Source: Gemmatimonadota bacterium (GTDB lineage: Bacteria > JAAXHH01). Taken from it: DNA of 64,000 bases. The position numbers were made by a program, and so were the translations under genes. Position 1 is the stretch's first letter, and each line of letters begins with the position of its first letter. The stretch lies in contig VXRC01000002.1 of NCBI GenBank assembly GCA_009838645.1, forward strand, positions 95,291 through 159,290. Reading direction: 5' to 3'. Shown piece after piece: positions 54,211 to 63,946 of the stretch. The notes below the pieces were generated by a model that ran no database searches, had not been told where the DNA came from, and saw nothing but the letters and a program-made list of their open reading frames with translations.

Positions 54211-55206
54211 GTGGCCCTTCCCGCAGCGAATCCTTCCCCGCCCTTCAATATCGTCCGCGCCAGCCATGCGGAGTGGGGGGTGACGGACCTGGACTACGCC
54301 CGCGACTTCTATATCGACCTGCTGGGGTACGTCTGCGAGGACGACGCGGGGGACAGGCTCTTCCTGCGCGGCATGGAGGAAAGGAACCACCATTCGCTGA
54401 TCCTGACGAAGGCGGACGAACCGGTCGTGCACCGCATCGCCTTCAAGGTCGCCGGAGACGCCGACCTGGACCGGGCCGAAGCCTTCTATGACGACGCCGG
54501 TTGCCGGACGGCTTTCGTCGACCGGTACGCCCAGGGCCGTACGCTGCACGTGGACGATCCCTTCGGCATCCCCCTGGAGTTCTACCACGAGATGGAGCGC
54601 CGGGACCTGCTGCTGCAGGAGTACCACCGTTACCGCGGCGCTCACATCCAGCGCATCGACCATTTCAACCTGTTCTCCCATGACGTGAACGGGATGACGG
54701 CCTTCTACGCCGAATCGCTGGGATTCCGGCCGACGGAGGTGACCGTGGCCGACATCGGGGACGAGGACTCCGACCTCTGGGCTACCTGGCTGCACCGCCG
54801 GGGCGGCGTCCACGACATCGCCTTCACCAACGGCCTGGGGCCGCGCCTGCATCACATCGGCGTCTACGTACCCACGGCCATGGACATCATCCACTTCTGC
54901 GACCGGCTGGCCAGTTCGGAACACCGCGACGCCTTCGAGCGGGGACCGGGGCGCCACGGCATCTCGAACGCCTTCTTCCTGTACCTCTTCGACCGGGACG
55001 GCCACCGGATCGAGCTGTTCACGGGAGACTACGTCACCGTCGACCCGGATCATCCCGCACGGGTCTGGGACCTGAAGGACACCCGGCGCCAGACCCTGTG
55101 GGGGCAGGCCGCCCCGCGGTCCTGGTTCGAGCACGGCACCCGATTTAACGAAGTCGAACCCGTCCCTTCGCGACTTGAAGCCGCACCGGTCATTGCGCCG
55201 GAATGA
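54211..55206 (+). CDS. Type I extradiol (homoprotocatechuate 2,3-) dioxygenase
   Basis: 331 residues, GTG start with AGAGGA nine bases upstream. The two-module vicinal-oxygen-chelate fold has metal ligands His151 (IDHFNLF), His214 or 215 (RLHHIGVYV) and Glu268 (GHRIELFTGDY). Further active-site histidines occur in GGVHDIAF and GRHGISNAFF. Spacing and length match Brevibacterium-type homoprotocatechuate 2,3-dioxygenase (HPCD). It opens the ring of 3,4-dihydroxyphenylacetate to the semialdehyde used by the enzyme encoded upstream. Substrate specificity is inferred from fold and neighbours. Confidence 0.88.
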   Translation: MALPAANPSPPFNIVRASHAEWGVTDLDYARDFYIDLLGYVCEDDAGDRLFLRGMEERNHHSLILTKADEPVVHRIAFKVAGDADLDRAEAFYDDAGCRTAFVDRYAQGRTLHVDDPFGIPLEFYHEMERRDLLLQEYHRYRGAHIQRIDHFNLFSHDVNGMTAFYAESLGFRPTEVTVADIGDEDSDLWATWLHRRGGVHDIAFTNGLGPRLHHIGVYVPTAMDIIHFCDRLASSEHRDAFERGPGRHGISNAFFLYLFDRDGHRIELFTGDYVTVDPDHPARVWDLKDTRRQTLWGQAAPRSWFEHGTRFNEVEPVPSRLEAAPVIAPE

Positions 55207-55248
55207 ACGGATGTTGAACATCCAGGCCGCAATCCAACAGGAGCTTTC

Positions 55249-56685
55249 ATGTCCCATACCCATGACGACGAACTCGTAGAGGAGATATTGCCGGCGGGTC
55301 AGCCCAGGCTGCTCCGGGTATTGAGTGCGAAGACCGGTACGGCGGTCATCATCGGCGCGATTATCGGATCGGGCATTTTCATGGTGCCGAGCACCGTGGC
55401 CTCGCAGGTCGGTTCGCCCGCGCTCAGCCTGTTCGTGTGGATCATCGGCGGCGTGCTGGCCCTGGCGGGCGCCCTGTGCTACGCGGAACTCGGCGCGGCC
55501 ATACCGCGCAGCGGGGGCACCTATGCCTTCCTCAGGCGGGCGTACAACACGGACCTGGTCGCCTTTCTTTTCGGATGGGCCTTTCTCTTCATCATCATCA
55601 CAGGGGCCATGGGAGCGGTGGCCACCGTATTCGCCCGGTACGCCAGCGGCCTCTTCGCCATCGAAGACCTCTGGACCGAGCGGTGGCTGGCCGTGGGATG
55701 CATCCTCTTCCTGACCGTGGTCAACTGCCTGGGCGTCAAGATCGGCGGATCGGTTCAGAACGTATTCGCCTTCATCAAGGTCGGCGCCGTCCTGGCCGTC
55801 ATCCTCCTCGGTTTTTCCATGGCCACGGGCACGGAAGTCGCCTGGACCCCACTCGTGCAGGAGAAGGCGGGGACCGCGCTACTCGGCGGCCTGAGCCTGG
55901 CGATCCTGGGGGCGCTGTTCGCCTACAACGGCTGGTTTTTCGTGACGTTCATAGCGACCGAGATCAAGGACCCGGCGCGGAGCATTCCGCGGGCGATTTT
56001 CGCCGCGCTGGCCATCGTGGCCACGGTCTATATCCTGGCCAACGTCGTCTACCTTACGGTCCTGTCCTTCGAAGAACTCCAGGCGTCCCGCCGGCCGGCG
56101 GCCGATACCCTCCAGGCCCTGGTGGGACCCTCGGGTGCGATGGCCATATCGGCGGCCATCATGCTGACGACTTTCGGTACGGTCAACGCCCAGCTGATGG
56201 TGGCGCCCAGGGTCTATCACGCCATGGCGAATCACGAGATTTTCTTCCGGGTGTGCCAGTATGTGCACCCCCGTTTCCGGACGCCGGTGGTTTCCATCGT
56301 GATGCAGGGGCTGTGGGCTTCGGTCTTCGCGCTGACCGGCACCTTCGTCGAGATCGTCAGTTTCGCCATGTTCTACACCTACGTATTCCTGACGCTGGCG
56401 GTGGTCGGCCTGATGATCCTGCGGAGGAAGGAACCGGACCTGCACCGGCCGTACCGGGTGTGGGGGTATCCCGTGACCCCCGTACTTTTCCTCGTGATCG
56501 CCGCGGGCGTGCTGGCCAATGCCCTGATCGGCGACTTTACGCGCCCGCTGCTGGGCCTCGTCATCCTGGCCATCGGCCTGCCCTTCTACTTCTACTGGAA
56601 ACGGCAGCAGCGGACGAACCGGGCGGCCGGATCGACGACCGACCCGGTGGCCGACTCGACGGCCGGCTCGACCGCCATGGAGTAA
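55249..56685 (+). CDS. APC-superfamily amino acid permease
   Basis: 478 residues with twelve predicted helices. The family N-terminal motif is GTAVIIGAIIGSGIFMVPSTVASQ, followed by WIIGGVLALAGALCYAELGAAIPRSGGTYAFLR. A cytoplasmic FVTFIATEIKDPARSIPRAI loop is also typical. It should move amino acids or amines across the inner membrane. Given its position between aromatic-degradation genes, an aromatic amino acid is a sensible guess. The last ~15 residues are a repetitive DPVADSTAGSTAME tail. Sulfatase gene follows ten bases after its stop. Confidence 0.9.
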   Translation: MSHTHDDELVEEILPAGQPRLLRVLSAKTGTAVIIGAIIGSGIFMVPSTVASQVGSPALSLFVWIIGGVLALAGALCYAELGAAIPRSGGTYAFLRRAYNTDLVAFLFGWAFLFIIITGAMGAVATVFARYASGLFAIEDLWTERWLAVGCILFLTVVNCLGVKIGGSVQNVFAFIKVGAVLAVILLGFSMATGTEVAWTPLVQEKAGTALLGGLSLAILGALFAYNGWFFVTFIATEIKDPARSIPRAIFAALAIVATVYILANVVYLTVLSFEELQASRRPAADTLQALVGPSGAMAISAAIMLTTFGTVNAQLMVAPRVYHAMANHEIFFRVCQYVHPRFRTPVVSIVMQGLWASVFALTGTFVEIVSFAMFYTYVFLTLAVVGLMILRRKEPDLHRPYRVWGYPVTPVLFLVIAAGVLANALIGDFTRPLLGLVILAIGLPFYFYWKRQQRTNRAAGSTTDPVADSTAGSTAME

Positions 56686-56694
56686 ACCCGGCAC

Positions 56695-58104
56695 ATGTCC
56701 CGACCGCACGTCATCTACATCCTGTCCGACGAACACGCGGGCCAGGCCATGGGCTACGCCGGGGATCCCAACCTGCGGACCCCTAACATGGACCGCATGG
56801 CCGCGGAGGGTGTGAGTTTCATGCGCGCCCGGGCCAACTGCCCCGTGTGCACGCCCTCGCGGGGCACCATATTCTCGGGCCGGCACGCCCACGCCGGACC
56901 GGTGCAGGGGTTTCACGACGTGTACAAGCCGGCGGCGCCGAGCACGGCTATCTTGCTTCGCGAAGCCGGCTACCATACCGCCTATTTCGGCAAGTGGCAC
57001 TGCGGGACGGTGCGCGACCAGATCCCTCCTGAAGTGCGTCGCGACCCGGATTATTACGACCTGGAAGCGGCGCCGCGCACGCCGGAATTTCACCGGGGCG
57101 GTTTCCAGGACTGGTACGGATTCGAGATGAACAACGCGCCGTTCAAGGGGTTCTACTACCGGGAAGGCGACGTGGACCCCACGCGCATGCCGGGCTACCA
57201 GACCGACGCATTGACCGACATGGCCATCGCGTACCTGGACAACTTCGGCCGGGACCAGCCGCTCTTTCTCGTCCTCAGCGTGGAACCGCCCCACTGGCCG
57301 CTCGAAGTGCCGGACGCCTACATGCGGTTCGATCCCGCGTCCCTGAGGACCCGTCCGAATTTCGGCGGTCAAGCCGATCTGAGGGAACGGCTGGCCGCCT
57401 ACTACGCCATGATCGAGAACCTGGACGGGAACATCGGCCGCCTGCTCGACGCGGTGGGCGGCATGGACGGTTTCCGGGACAACACGGTGACGGTGTACTT
57501 CTCCGATCACGGCGACTTCATGGGAAGCCACGGCCAGATGGAGGACAAGGGACATCCCCACGAAGAGTCCGTACGGGTACCCGCGGTCTTTCACGCCCCG
57601 GGGGTCCTCGAGCCGCAGGGCGCTCGGCCGGACCTGTTCAGCCTGGTGGACATGGCGCCCACGACCCTCGGACTGGCCGGGGTGCCCGTGCCGGTGCACA
57701 TGCAGGGCGCCGACTTCTCACCTGCCTGCAGGGGCGCGGATTTCGACGGGCCCGGGGAAGTACTGCTCGAAATGGTGGGAGCGCCCAGGGTGCACTTCGA
57801 CTACGCGGACTGGCGCGGACTGGTCACGGACCGTTGGAAGTACGCCTTCTACGAGACCGGTCACGAAGTGCTCTTCGACCTGTGGGAAGACCCGTACGAA
57901 ACGCGTAACCTGGCGGACGCGGATCCGGCCCGGTTGGCGGACATGCGGACGCGTCTGCTAAGCCTGCTGGAAGCCACGCGGGAACCCTATTTCGACGTGA
58001 TCGTCCAGCATGGCGTCCGTCCCGAAGGCCCGGCCCTGAACATTTCCCGACGGCGGCGGGAGGGCATCGCGCCATCGTGGGACGACCTGATAAGCAACGC
58101 CTGA
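56695..58104 (+). CDS. Type I sulfatase (alkaline-phosphatase superfamily)
   Basis: 469 residues without a recognisable signal peptide, so probably cytoplasmic. The formylglycine site is Cys52 in CTPSR (C-x-P-S-R), followed by GTIFSGRHAHAG. Other metal and catalytic residues: LSDEHAG at the N-terminus, FGKWHCG, and SDHGDFMGSHG. It hydrolyses sulfate esters once Cys52 is oxidised by a maturase, which is not in this window. Sulfatases are common in bacteria that feed on marine polysaccharides. Here it sits beside aromatic genes, so an arylsulfate substrate is possible. Confidence 0.9.
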   Translation: MSRPHVIYILSDEHAGQAMGYAGDPNLRTPNMDRMAAEGVSFMRARANCPVCTPSRGTIFSGRHAHAGPVQGFHDVYKPAAPSTAILLREAGYHTAYFGKWHCGTVRDQIPPEVRRDPDYYDLEAAPRTPEFHRGGFQDWYGFEMNNAPFKGFYYREGDVDPTRMPGYQTDALTDMAIAYLDNFGRDQPLFLVLSVEPPHWPLEVPDAYMRFDPASLRTRPNFGGQADLRERLAAYYAMIENLDGNIGRLLDAVGGMDGFRDNTVTVYFSDHGDFMGSHGQMEDKGHPHEESVRVPAVFHAPGVLEPQGARPDLFSLVDMAPTTLGLAGVPVPVHMQGADFSPACRGADFDGPGEVLLEMVGAPRVHFDYADWRGLVTDRWKYAFYETGHEVLFDLWEDPYETRNLADADPARLADMRTRLLSLLEATREPYFDVIVQHGVRPEGPALNISRRRREGIAPSWDDLISNA

Positions 58105-58139
58105 CGAAATCGGATCCTGACCGATCCGGGAGGTGCGGA

Positions 58140-59096
58140 ATGCTGGAACAGTTTCGGCGCGACGGCTACATCCTGGTGCCCGGCGTCTTCGGAGACGAGG
58201 AAATGGACGCCGCGCTGGAGGCCATGGAGCGGAATTTCTACGGCAAATCCTACGCGTCCTGGCTCGGGGACTTCGAACGGGGCGAACAGGGATCCGTGGG
58301 AGACGGGTTCACCACGAAGCAGGACGAAGTGGTGGGACGGTCCCAGTTTCCGGTGGGCGATCCGGCGCTCGACCGTCTCATCGAGAACGAACGCTACCTT
58401 GATCTATTCGAGCTGTTCCTGGACGACCGGCCCAGTTATTGCAACGCCCACCTGTTCATGCGCACCGGACCGGTGGACGAGCGGTATCCCGATGAATCCT
58501 GGAGCGGATACCACGTCGACCACAACACGAACTGCGTCCTTCCCCCATCCAAGGACGCCGCGCGATTCTCCTACATCAACTCCGGCGTGTATCTCCATGA
58601 CGTCGAAGACGACGGCGCGCCCATGCTGCTCGTACCGGGGTCGCACACACGGGCGGCCGAGGTCTTTGCCGAGGGATGGGACACCGGCAACATGGCGAGC
58701 GTCAGCCACGTCCGGGACATCCGCAAGGCCGGCCTGCGGGATCCGGTCCCGGCCGTGGGCAAGAAGGGAACAGCGGCCTTCTATTCGTCCTACCTGCTCC
58801 ATTCGGCGCAACCCTTTCAGGACATGAAAAAGCAGCGGGCCTTCTGGACCCTTTCCATGTGCCGCCGCGACGCCGACCGGTGGACCCGATTTTCGAATCC
58901 ATTCATCTACGGCGAGCGGGAATACATGATGCCCTTCATAACGTCTACGACCCCGCGCGTTCGATCGTTGTTCGGGTGGCCCGAGCCCGGTCATCCCTAC
59001 TACACGGAACAGACCCTGGGCCTCCTCGCGCGGGCCTTCCCGGGTATCGACCTGGACCCCTATCGCCAGGCATTGCACCCGACATCATGCCCTTGA
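58140..59096 (+). CDS. Phytanoyl-CoA dioxygenase-like (PhyH) oxygenase 4
   Basis: 318 residues from the ATG at 58140, with GGAGG shortly upstream. Fe ligands His125 and Asp127 in GYHVDHNT and distal His221 in LLHSAQPF. The start MLEQFRRDGYILVPGVFGDEEMDAAL and the DDGAPMLLVPGSHTRAAE block match the family. It is the last gene before the kynurenine genes, whose promoter begins inside its stop region. It shares only the family core with the other three copies, so it is not a recent duplicate. Confidence 0.88.
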   Translation: MLEQFRRDGYILVPGVFGDEEMDAALEAMERNFYGKSYASWLGDFERGEQGSVGDGFTTKQDEVVGRSQFPVGDPALDRLIENERYLDLFELFLDDRPSYCNAHLFMRTGPVDERYPDESWSGYHVDHNTNCVLPPSKDAARFSYINSGVYLHDVEDDGAPMLLVPGSHTRAAEVFAEGWDTGNMASVSHVRDIRKAGLRDPVPAVGKKGTAAFYSSYLLHSAQPFQDMKKQRAFWTLSMCRRDADRWTRFSNPFIYGEREYMMPFITSTTPRVRSLFGWPEPGHPYYTEQTLGLLARAFPGIDLDPYRQALHPTSCP

Positions 59097-59122
59097 CAAT
59101 AACGGGCGTTTCCCGTTATCCT
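59093..59122 (+). promoter_or_regulatory. Promoter with palindromic operator before the kynurenine-branch genes
   Basis: TTGACA (59093-59098) and TATCCT (59117-59122) with an 18-bp spacer. The spacer holds an inverted repeat: ATAACGGG (59099-59106), CGTTT, CCCGTTAT (59112-59119). This is a good candidate for a repressor site that would block RNA polymerase. There is no U-run after the palindrome, so it is not a terminator. Confidence 0.55.
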
Positions 59123-59230
59123 GATCCTGCATCGTCCGTCCCTTTCAGGTCGCGGGGCGCGTCGCCTTAAAAACGCTTCGGACAGGCGGTCCGCAGGTCC
59201 CGACGCCGTCCCGGAACCCCTCCTGGAACC

Positions 59231-60283
59231 ATGTGCGAATACTCAGGCCCCAACCCCATACCCAAGATCGACATCCACACCCATATCCTGCCGGAGAACT
59301 GGCCCGATCTGCACAAGCGATACGGGTACGGCGGGTTCGTCGAACTGGACCATTACCGGCCGGGATGCGCGCGCATGATGATCGACGGCAGGAAGTTCCG
59401 CGAGATCCAGGCCAACTCGTGGGACCCGCCGACCCGGATCGGGGAATGCGACGACGCCGGCGTGCACGTCCAGGTCCTCTCCACCGTCCCGGTGATGTTC
59501 AGCTACTGGGCGCAGCCGGCGGACGCGCTGGACCTGTCCCGCATGCTCAACGACCACATCGCCGATGTAGTCCGTACCTGGCCCCGGCGTTTCATCGGCC
59601 TGGGGACCGTGCCCATGCAGGCGCCCGACCTGGCGGTCCGTGAAATGGAGCGGTGTGTCCGGGAACTGGGGCTGTCCGGCATTGAGATCGGGACCCACAT
59701 CAACGGGAACAACCTGAGCGAACCCCACCTGTTCCCGGTGTTCGAAGCGGCGGCTGAACTCGGCGCGGCGGTGTTCATCCACCCCTGGGACATCATGGGA
59801 CAGGAGACCATGGAGAAGTACTGGCTGCCCTGGCTGGTGGGCATGCCCGCCGAGACCTCACGGGCGATCTGTTCCATGATCTTCGGCGGGGTGCTCGAAC
59901 GCCTGCCCGACCTGCGCGTGGCCTTCGCCCACGGCGGCGGGTCCTTTCCCGCGACCATCGGGCGGATCGACTACGGGTTCCAGATCCGTCCCGACCTGTG
60001 CGCGGTGGACAACGACGTGCGCCCGAGCGACTACCTGGGCCGGTTCTACCTGGATTCCCTCGTCCACGACAGCCGCATCCTGGACTACCTGATCCACCTC
60101 ATCGGGCCGGACCACCTCGCCCTGGGCTCGGACTATCCCTTCCCCCTCGGCGAAGCGGTGCCGGGCAAGATGATCGAATCCATGAGCCACCTGGACGATG
60201 ACGTCAAGTCCCGGCTGCTGTACCGCTCCGCGCTTAACTGGTTGAACCTGGAAGCAGACCGGTTTTTCGGTGGAAACGACTAG
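59231..60283 (+). CDS. 2-amino-3-carboxymuconate-6-semialdehyde decarboxylase (ACMSD)
   Basis: 350 residues, amidohydrolase superfamily. Zinc ligands: His16 and His18 in [11 protein letters not shown], a later His in FIHPWDIMG, and Asp in [12 protein letters not shown]. The sequence [16 protein letters not shown] and the [19 protein letters not shown] block are those of ACMSD. It removes CO2 from the ring-opened product of 3-hydroxyanthranilate, channelling tryptophan carbon towards 2-aminomuconate instead of NAD. Kynureninase follows three bases downstream, which secures the assignment. Confidence 0.92.
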   Translation: MCEYSGPNPIPKIDIHTHILPENWPDLHKRYGYGGFVELDHYRPGCARMMIDGRKFREIQANSWDPPTRIGECDDAGVHVQVLSTVPVMFSYWAQPADALDLSRMLNDHIADVVRTWPRRFIGLGTVPMQAPDLAVREMERCVRELGLSGIEIGTHINGNNLSEPHLFPVFEAAAELGAAVFIHPWDIMGQETMEKYWLPWLVGMPAETSRAICSMIFGGVLERLPDLRVAFAHGGGSFPATIGRIDYGFQIRPDLCAVDNDVRPSDYLGRFYLDSLVHDSRILDYLIHLIGPDHLALGSDYPFPLGEAVPGKMIESMSHLDDDVKSRLLYRSALNWLNLEADRFFGGND

Positions 60284-60286
60284 CCT

Positions 60287-61573
60287 ATGGACACGCGACC
60301 CGACCAGCGAATGGACGCCGGCGAGATGGACGCCAGAGACGGGCTTTCGGCCTTCCGGTCGCGTTTTCATTTCCCGCTGGCCGGAAACGGGGCGGAGGCG
60401 GTCTACCTGGTGGGCCATTCGCTCGGACTCCAGCCCGTAGCCACACGGGAATACGTGGAACGGGAACTCGACAACTGGCGAAGCCTGGGCGTCGAAGGGC
60501 ATTTCAAGGGGGAGAACCCCTGGATGCCTTACCACGAAGCGCTGGCGGACCCGCTGGCCCGCCTTGCCGGCGCCCTGCCCGGCGAAGTCGTCGCCATGAA
60601 TACGCTCACGGTGAATCTCCACCTGATAATGGTCTCCTTCTACCGGCCGACCCCGGAGAGATACCGCATCCTCGTCGAGGGCGCCGCCTTCCCCTCCGAC
60701 CAGTACGCCGTCGCTTCGCAGGTTGCCTGGCACGGTTACGACCCCGCGGAAAGCGTGATCGAACTGCGGCCGCGGGAAGGGGAGGACACGGTCCGCACCG
60801 GGGACATCGAGGACCTGCTCGAACAGGAAGGCGCGTCCATCGCCCTGGTCTTCCTGGGCGGTGTGAACTACCTGACCGGCCAGGCCTTCGACATGGACCG
60901 GATCACAGCGGCGGGCCATCGCCAAGGCTGCGTCGTGGGATTCGACCTCGCCCACGCCATGGGAAACCTGGAGCTGCGGCTGCACGACTGGGACGTAGAC
61001 TTCGCCGTCTGGTGTTCCTACAAGTACCTGAACGGCGGACCCGGCTGCGTAGGCGGGTGCTTCGTCCACGAACGGCACGGACGGAAAGACGACCTGCCCC
61101 GGTTCGCCGGATGGTGGGGACACGACAAGTCCACCCGGTTCCGGATGCCCTCGGCATTCGAGGCGATCCCGGGCGCGGAAGGCTGGCAGCTCAGCAATCC
61201 GCCCATACTCCCGCTGGCGGCCCTGCGCGCCTCGCTGGAGCTTTTCGACGAGGCCGGCATGGACCGGCTGCGCGAGAAGAGCAGGGGGTTGACCGGGTAC
61301 CTGGAACACCTGCTCCGTGACCGCTTCCCGGGTGAATTGGACATCATCACGCCGTCGGACCCGGAGCAGCGCGGATGCCAGCTTTCGCTCAGGACGGGGC
61401 CGCGAGGCGGCTACGTGCACCGGCATCTGGCGGAACACGGCATCTGGTGCGACTGGCGGGAGCCCGACGTGATCCGCGTCGCCCCCGTACCGCTGTACAA
61501 CCGTTTTGCGGACGTCCGCCGTTTCGTGGAGGTCATGGCGGAGGGCATGGAGCGGTCCAAGCGGGCCGGGTGA
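60287..61573 (+). CDS. kynU: Kynureninase
   Basis: 428 residues, a PLP-dependent aminotransferase-fold enzyme. It cleaves kynurenine or 3-hydroxykynurenine to (3-hydroxy)anthranilate and alanine. Motifs: VYLVGHSLGLQP, GFDLAHAMGNLELRLHDW, and the PLP lysine Lys246 in WCSYKYLNGGPG; then FRMPSAFEAIPGAEGWQLSNPP. The first ~18 residues are a non-conserved extension; a later start is possible. Three-base gap from the ACMSD gene and 40 bp to the monooxygenase gene. Confidence 0.95.
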   Translation: MDTRPDQRMDAGEMDARDGLSAFRSRFHFPLAGNGAEAVYLVGHSLGLQPVATREYVERELDNWRSLGVEGHFKGENPWMPYHEALADPLARLAGALPGEVVAMNTLTVNLHLIMVSFYRPTPERYRILVEGAAFPSDQYAVASQVAWHGYDPAESVIELRPREGEDTVRTGDIEDLLEQEGASIALVFLGGVNYLTGQAFDMDRITAAGHRQGCVVGFDLAHAMGNLELRLHDWDVDFAVWCSYKYLNGGPGCVGGCFVHERHGRKDDLPRFAGWWGHDKSTRFRMPSAFEAIPGAEGWQLSNPPILPLAALRASLELFDEAGMDRLREKSRGLTGYLEHLLRDRFPGELDIITPSDPEQRGCQLSLRTGPRGGYVHRHLAEHGIWCDWREPDVIRVAPVPLYNRFADVRRFVEVMAEGMERSKRAG

Positions 61574-61613
61574 GCTGGTTTTCGTTCCGGTCCAGAAGCA
61601 ATCGAGGGTATTC

Positions 61614-63002
61614 ATGGGGGCCAAACGGGAAACCGTAACCCTGATCGGCGCGGGTCTTGCCGGATCCCTGCTGGCGATCTTCCTCGCCCGCCGTGGATTC
61701 CGAGTCGAGGTGTACGAGAAGCGGTCCGATATCCGCCGCGAATCGGCTGGCGCCGGTCACCCCGGCCAGGCCGGCAGGTCGATCAATCTGGCCATGTCGG
61801 TGCGGGGCCTTCATGCGCTGGGGCAGGTAGGCCTGCGAGACGAAGTCCTGGCCATGGCGATCCCCATGGTGGGACGGCTGATCCATCCCGTGGGAGGCGA
61901 CCGGGTCCTGCAGCCCTACGGCCAGCGGGAGGACGAGGTCATCTACTCCGTATCCCGCGGCGAACTGAACCGGTTCCTGCTGGACGCCGCGGAACGGGAA
62001 GACGGCGTGCGGCTGCATTTCAACGCCCGGTGCACCGGACTGGAATTCCGAACCGGCGTGCTGTACGTCCGCGACGACGCGACCAATCACGTCCACTCCC
62101 TCCGCCCCGATCGGGTCATCGGCGTGGACGGCTCGGCATCGGCCATCCGGACGGCCATGATGAACGTGGGCCGGTTCGACCTTTCCCAGCAGTACCTGAC
62201 CCATGGCTACAAGGAACTGACCATTCCCGCCGGACCGGACGGCGCGTACAGGATGGAGCCCAATGCCCTCCATATCTGGCCACGGGGCATGTACATGCTC
62301 ATCGCGCTGCCGAACCTGGACGGCAGTTACACCTGCACCCTCTTCTTCCCCCACGAAGGCGAGTACAGTTTCGCCAGTCTCCTGGAGCCGCGCCAGATAC
62401 TGGACTTCTTCAAGATGCAGTTTCCCGATGCGATGGCGCTGATGCCCGATCTGGCCACCCTGTACCGCGACAATCCCACCGGGTCCCTGGTCACCCTCAA
62501 GTGTTCTCCCTGGCATTACCGCGACCGGGTGCTGCTCCTGGGTGATGCCGCGCACGCGATCGTGCCGTTCTTCGGCCAGGGGATGAACTGCGCTTTCGAA
62601 GACTGCACCATCCTCGACGAATGTATCGAGACGCACTGGCCGGACTGGGGAAGCGTATTCGAGTCCTTCGGGCGCCGTCGGAAAAAAGACACGGATGCCA
62701 TCGCCGACATGGCGCTGGCCAATTACGTCGAAATGCGCGACCTGGTAAGCGATCCCGGTTTCCAGTTGCGGCAGAAGGTGGGATTCCTGCTGGAACAGAA
62801 GTACCCCGACCGGTTCATCCCGCGGTATTCCATGGTGTCGTTCCACCGGTACCCCTACAGCGAGGCACTGCACTGCGGCGAGATCCAGGAAGGCATCCTC
62901 CGGGAGCTCTGCGCCTCCATCTCCACGGCGGACCAGGTCGACTGGAACACGGCGGAGCGACTCGTCGGAGAGCGGCTCGGCGCGCGGATGACGCCTGGAT
63001 GA
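61614..63002 (+). CDS. kmo: Kynurenine 3-monooxygenase
   Basis: 462 residues, a class A flavoprotein hydroxylase. FAD-binding GAGLAGSLLAIFLARRG, then AGRSINLAMSVRGLHAL, a KMO marker, and the second FAD motif LLLGDAAHAIVPFFGQGMNCAFED. It hydroxylates kynurenine with NADPH and O2, giving the substrate for the kynureninase encoded upstream. No membrane helix is evident at the C-terminus, as in bacterial forms. The start MGAKRETVTLIGAG is chosen over a long upstream extension into kynU. The gene ends inside an 11-bp repeat. Confidence 0.95.
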   Translation: MGAKRETVTLIGAGLAGSLLAIFLARRGFRVEVYEKRSDIRRESAGAGHPGQAGRSINLAMSVRGLHALGQVGLRDEVLAMAIPMVGRLIHPVGGDRVLQPYGQREDEVIYSVSRGELNRFLLDAAEREDGVRLHFNARCTGLEFRTGVLYVRDDATNHVHSLRPDRVIGVDGSASAIRTAMMNVGRFDLSQQYLTHGYKELTIPAGPDGAYRMEPNALHIWPRGMYMLIALPNLDGSYTCTLFFPHEGEYSFASLLEPRQILDFFKMQFPDAMALMPDLATLYRDNPTGSLVTLKCSPWHYRDRVLLLGDAAHAIVPFFGQGMNCAFEDCTILDECIETHWPDWGSVFESFGRRRKKDTDAIADMALANYVEMRDLVSDPGFQLRQKVGFLLEQKYPDRFIPRYSMVSFHRYPYSEALHCGEIQEGILRELCASISTADQVDWNTAERLVGERLGARMTPG

Positions 63003-63030
63003 CGCCTGGATGACGCCTGGATGACGCCAG
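62987..63030. repeat. 11-bp tandem repeat at the end of kmo
   Basis: Four adjacent units of gatgacgcctg (the last with one change). The kmo TGA lies in the second unit, so unit number alters only the last residues and the trailer. The remaining gap to the ALDH gene (63031-63217) shows nothing else beyond a possible TTGACA at about 63105. Confidence 0.92.
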
Positions 63031-63217
63031 AATGGCGCCTCGGTGACGGGTGACGGCCGGCAGGAGGAACATGGCGGGGTGACCGCGATGGAGGCTGTCC
63101 ACCGGCTTGACAGGTCTCCCGGGCCGTTCTACATTAACCTGTAACCCGGCGCGGCACACCAGGCGCGGCACACCCGGCCTCACGTATCCAAGACCACATT
63201 TCAGGCGGTTTCGCGGC

Positions 63218-63946
63218 ATGATGCATGTACTCAACTACATCGGCGGTGAATTGCACGAACCGGCCGGCGGCGCTTACCTGGACAATATCGAGCCCGCTAC
63301 GGGCGCCGTGATCGGCAGGACGCCGGACTCCGGCACGGGGGACGTGGAGGAAGCGGTCGTCGCCGCGGAAAAGGCCTTTCCGGCCTGGTCGTCCCTGTCC
63401 GTCCAGGAACGATCCGCCCACCTCCTCCGCATCGCCGGCCTGATCGAGGAGAACCGGGAAGAACTGGCCCTGGCGGAATCAAACGATACGGGCAAGCCGG
63501 TGGCCCTGGCGGCAACGGTGGACATCCCCCGCGCCGCGAGCAACTTCCGGTTCTACGCGACGGCCATCGAGCACTTCGCCAGCGACGCCCACGCCATGGG
63601 CAAATCGGCCCTGAATTACACCCTCCGGGCGCCGATCGGCCTCGCCGGATGCATTTCCCCCTGGAACCTGCCCCTCTACCTGCTGACGTGGAAGATCGCG
63701 CCGGCCCTTGCCGCCGGCAACTGCGTGATCGGCAAGCCCTCGGAACTGACGCCCACGACCGCGTTCCTGCTGTCCAGGATATGCATCGAAGCGGGACTAC
63801 CCGCCGGGGTGCTGAACATCGTGCACGGACACGGCCACAAGGCGGGCGCCGCCGTGGCAGACCATCCCGGCATTCCGGTCGTTTCCTTCACGGGCGGGAC
63901 GGCGACGGGCAGGAGCATCGCCGCCCCGCGCCCGCCCGCCCAGTAA
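63218..63946 (+). CDS. Aldehyde dehydrogenase, probably 2-aminomuconate semialdehyde dehydrogenase (truncated by contig end)
   Basis: Only the first ~236 residues are authentic: LNYIGGELHEPAGGAYLDNIEPATG, GCISPWNLPLYLLTWKIAPALAAGN, IGKPSELTPTTAFLLSRICIEAGLPAGVLNIVHGHG and FTGGTATGRSIAA. After that the sequence turns into low-complexity C and G and stops at 63946. The catalytic Cys and Glu are therefore missing. ALDHs of this start sequence are close to HpaE/AMSDH; next to ACMSD, kynU and kmo the 2-aminomuconate semialdehyde dehydrogenase role is the natural reading. The complete gene is expected to run past the end of the window. Confidence 0.8.
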   Translation: MMHVLNYIGGELHEPAGGAYLDNIEPATGAVIGRTPDSGTGDVEEAVVAAEKAFPAWSSLSVQERSAHLLRIAGLIEENREELALAESNDTGKPVALAATVDIPRAASNFRFYATAIEHFASDAHAMGKSALNYTLRAPIGLAGCISPWNLPLYLLTWKIAPALAAGNCVIGKPSELTPTTAFLLSRICIEAGLPAGVLNIVHGHGHKAGAAVADHPGIPVVSFTGGTATGRSIAAPRPPAQ

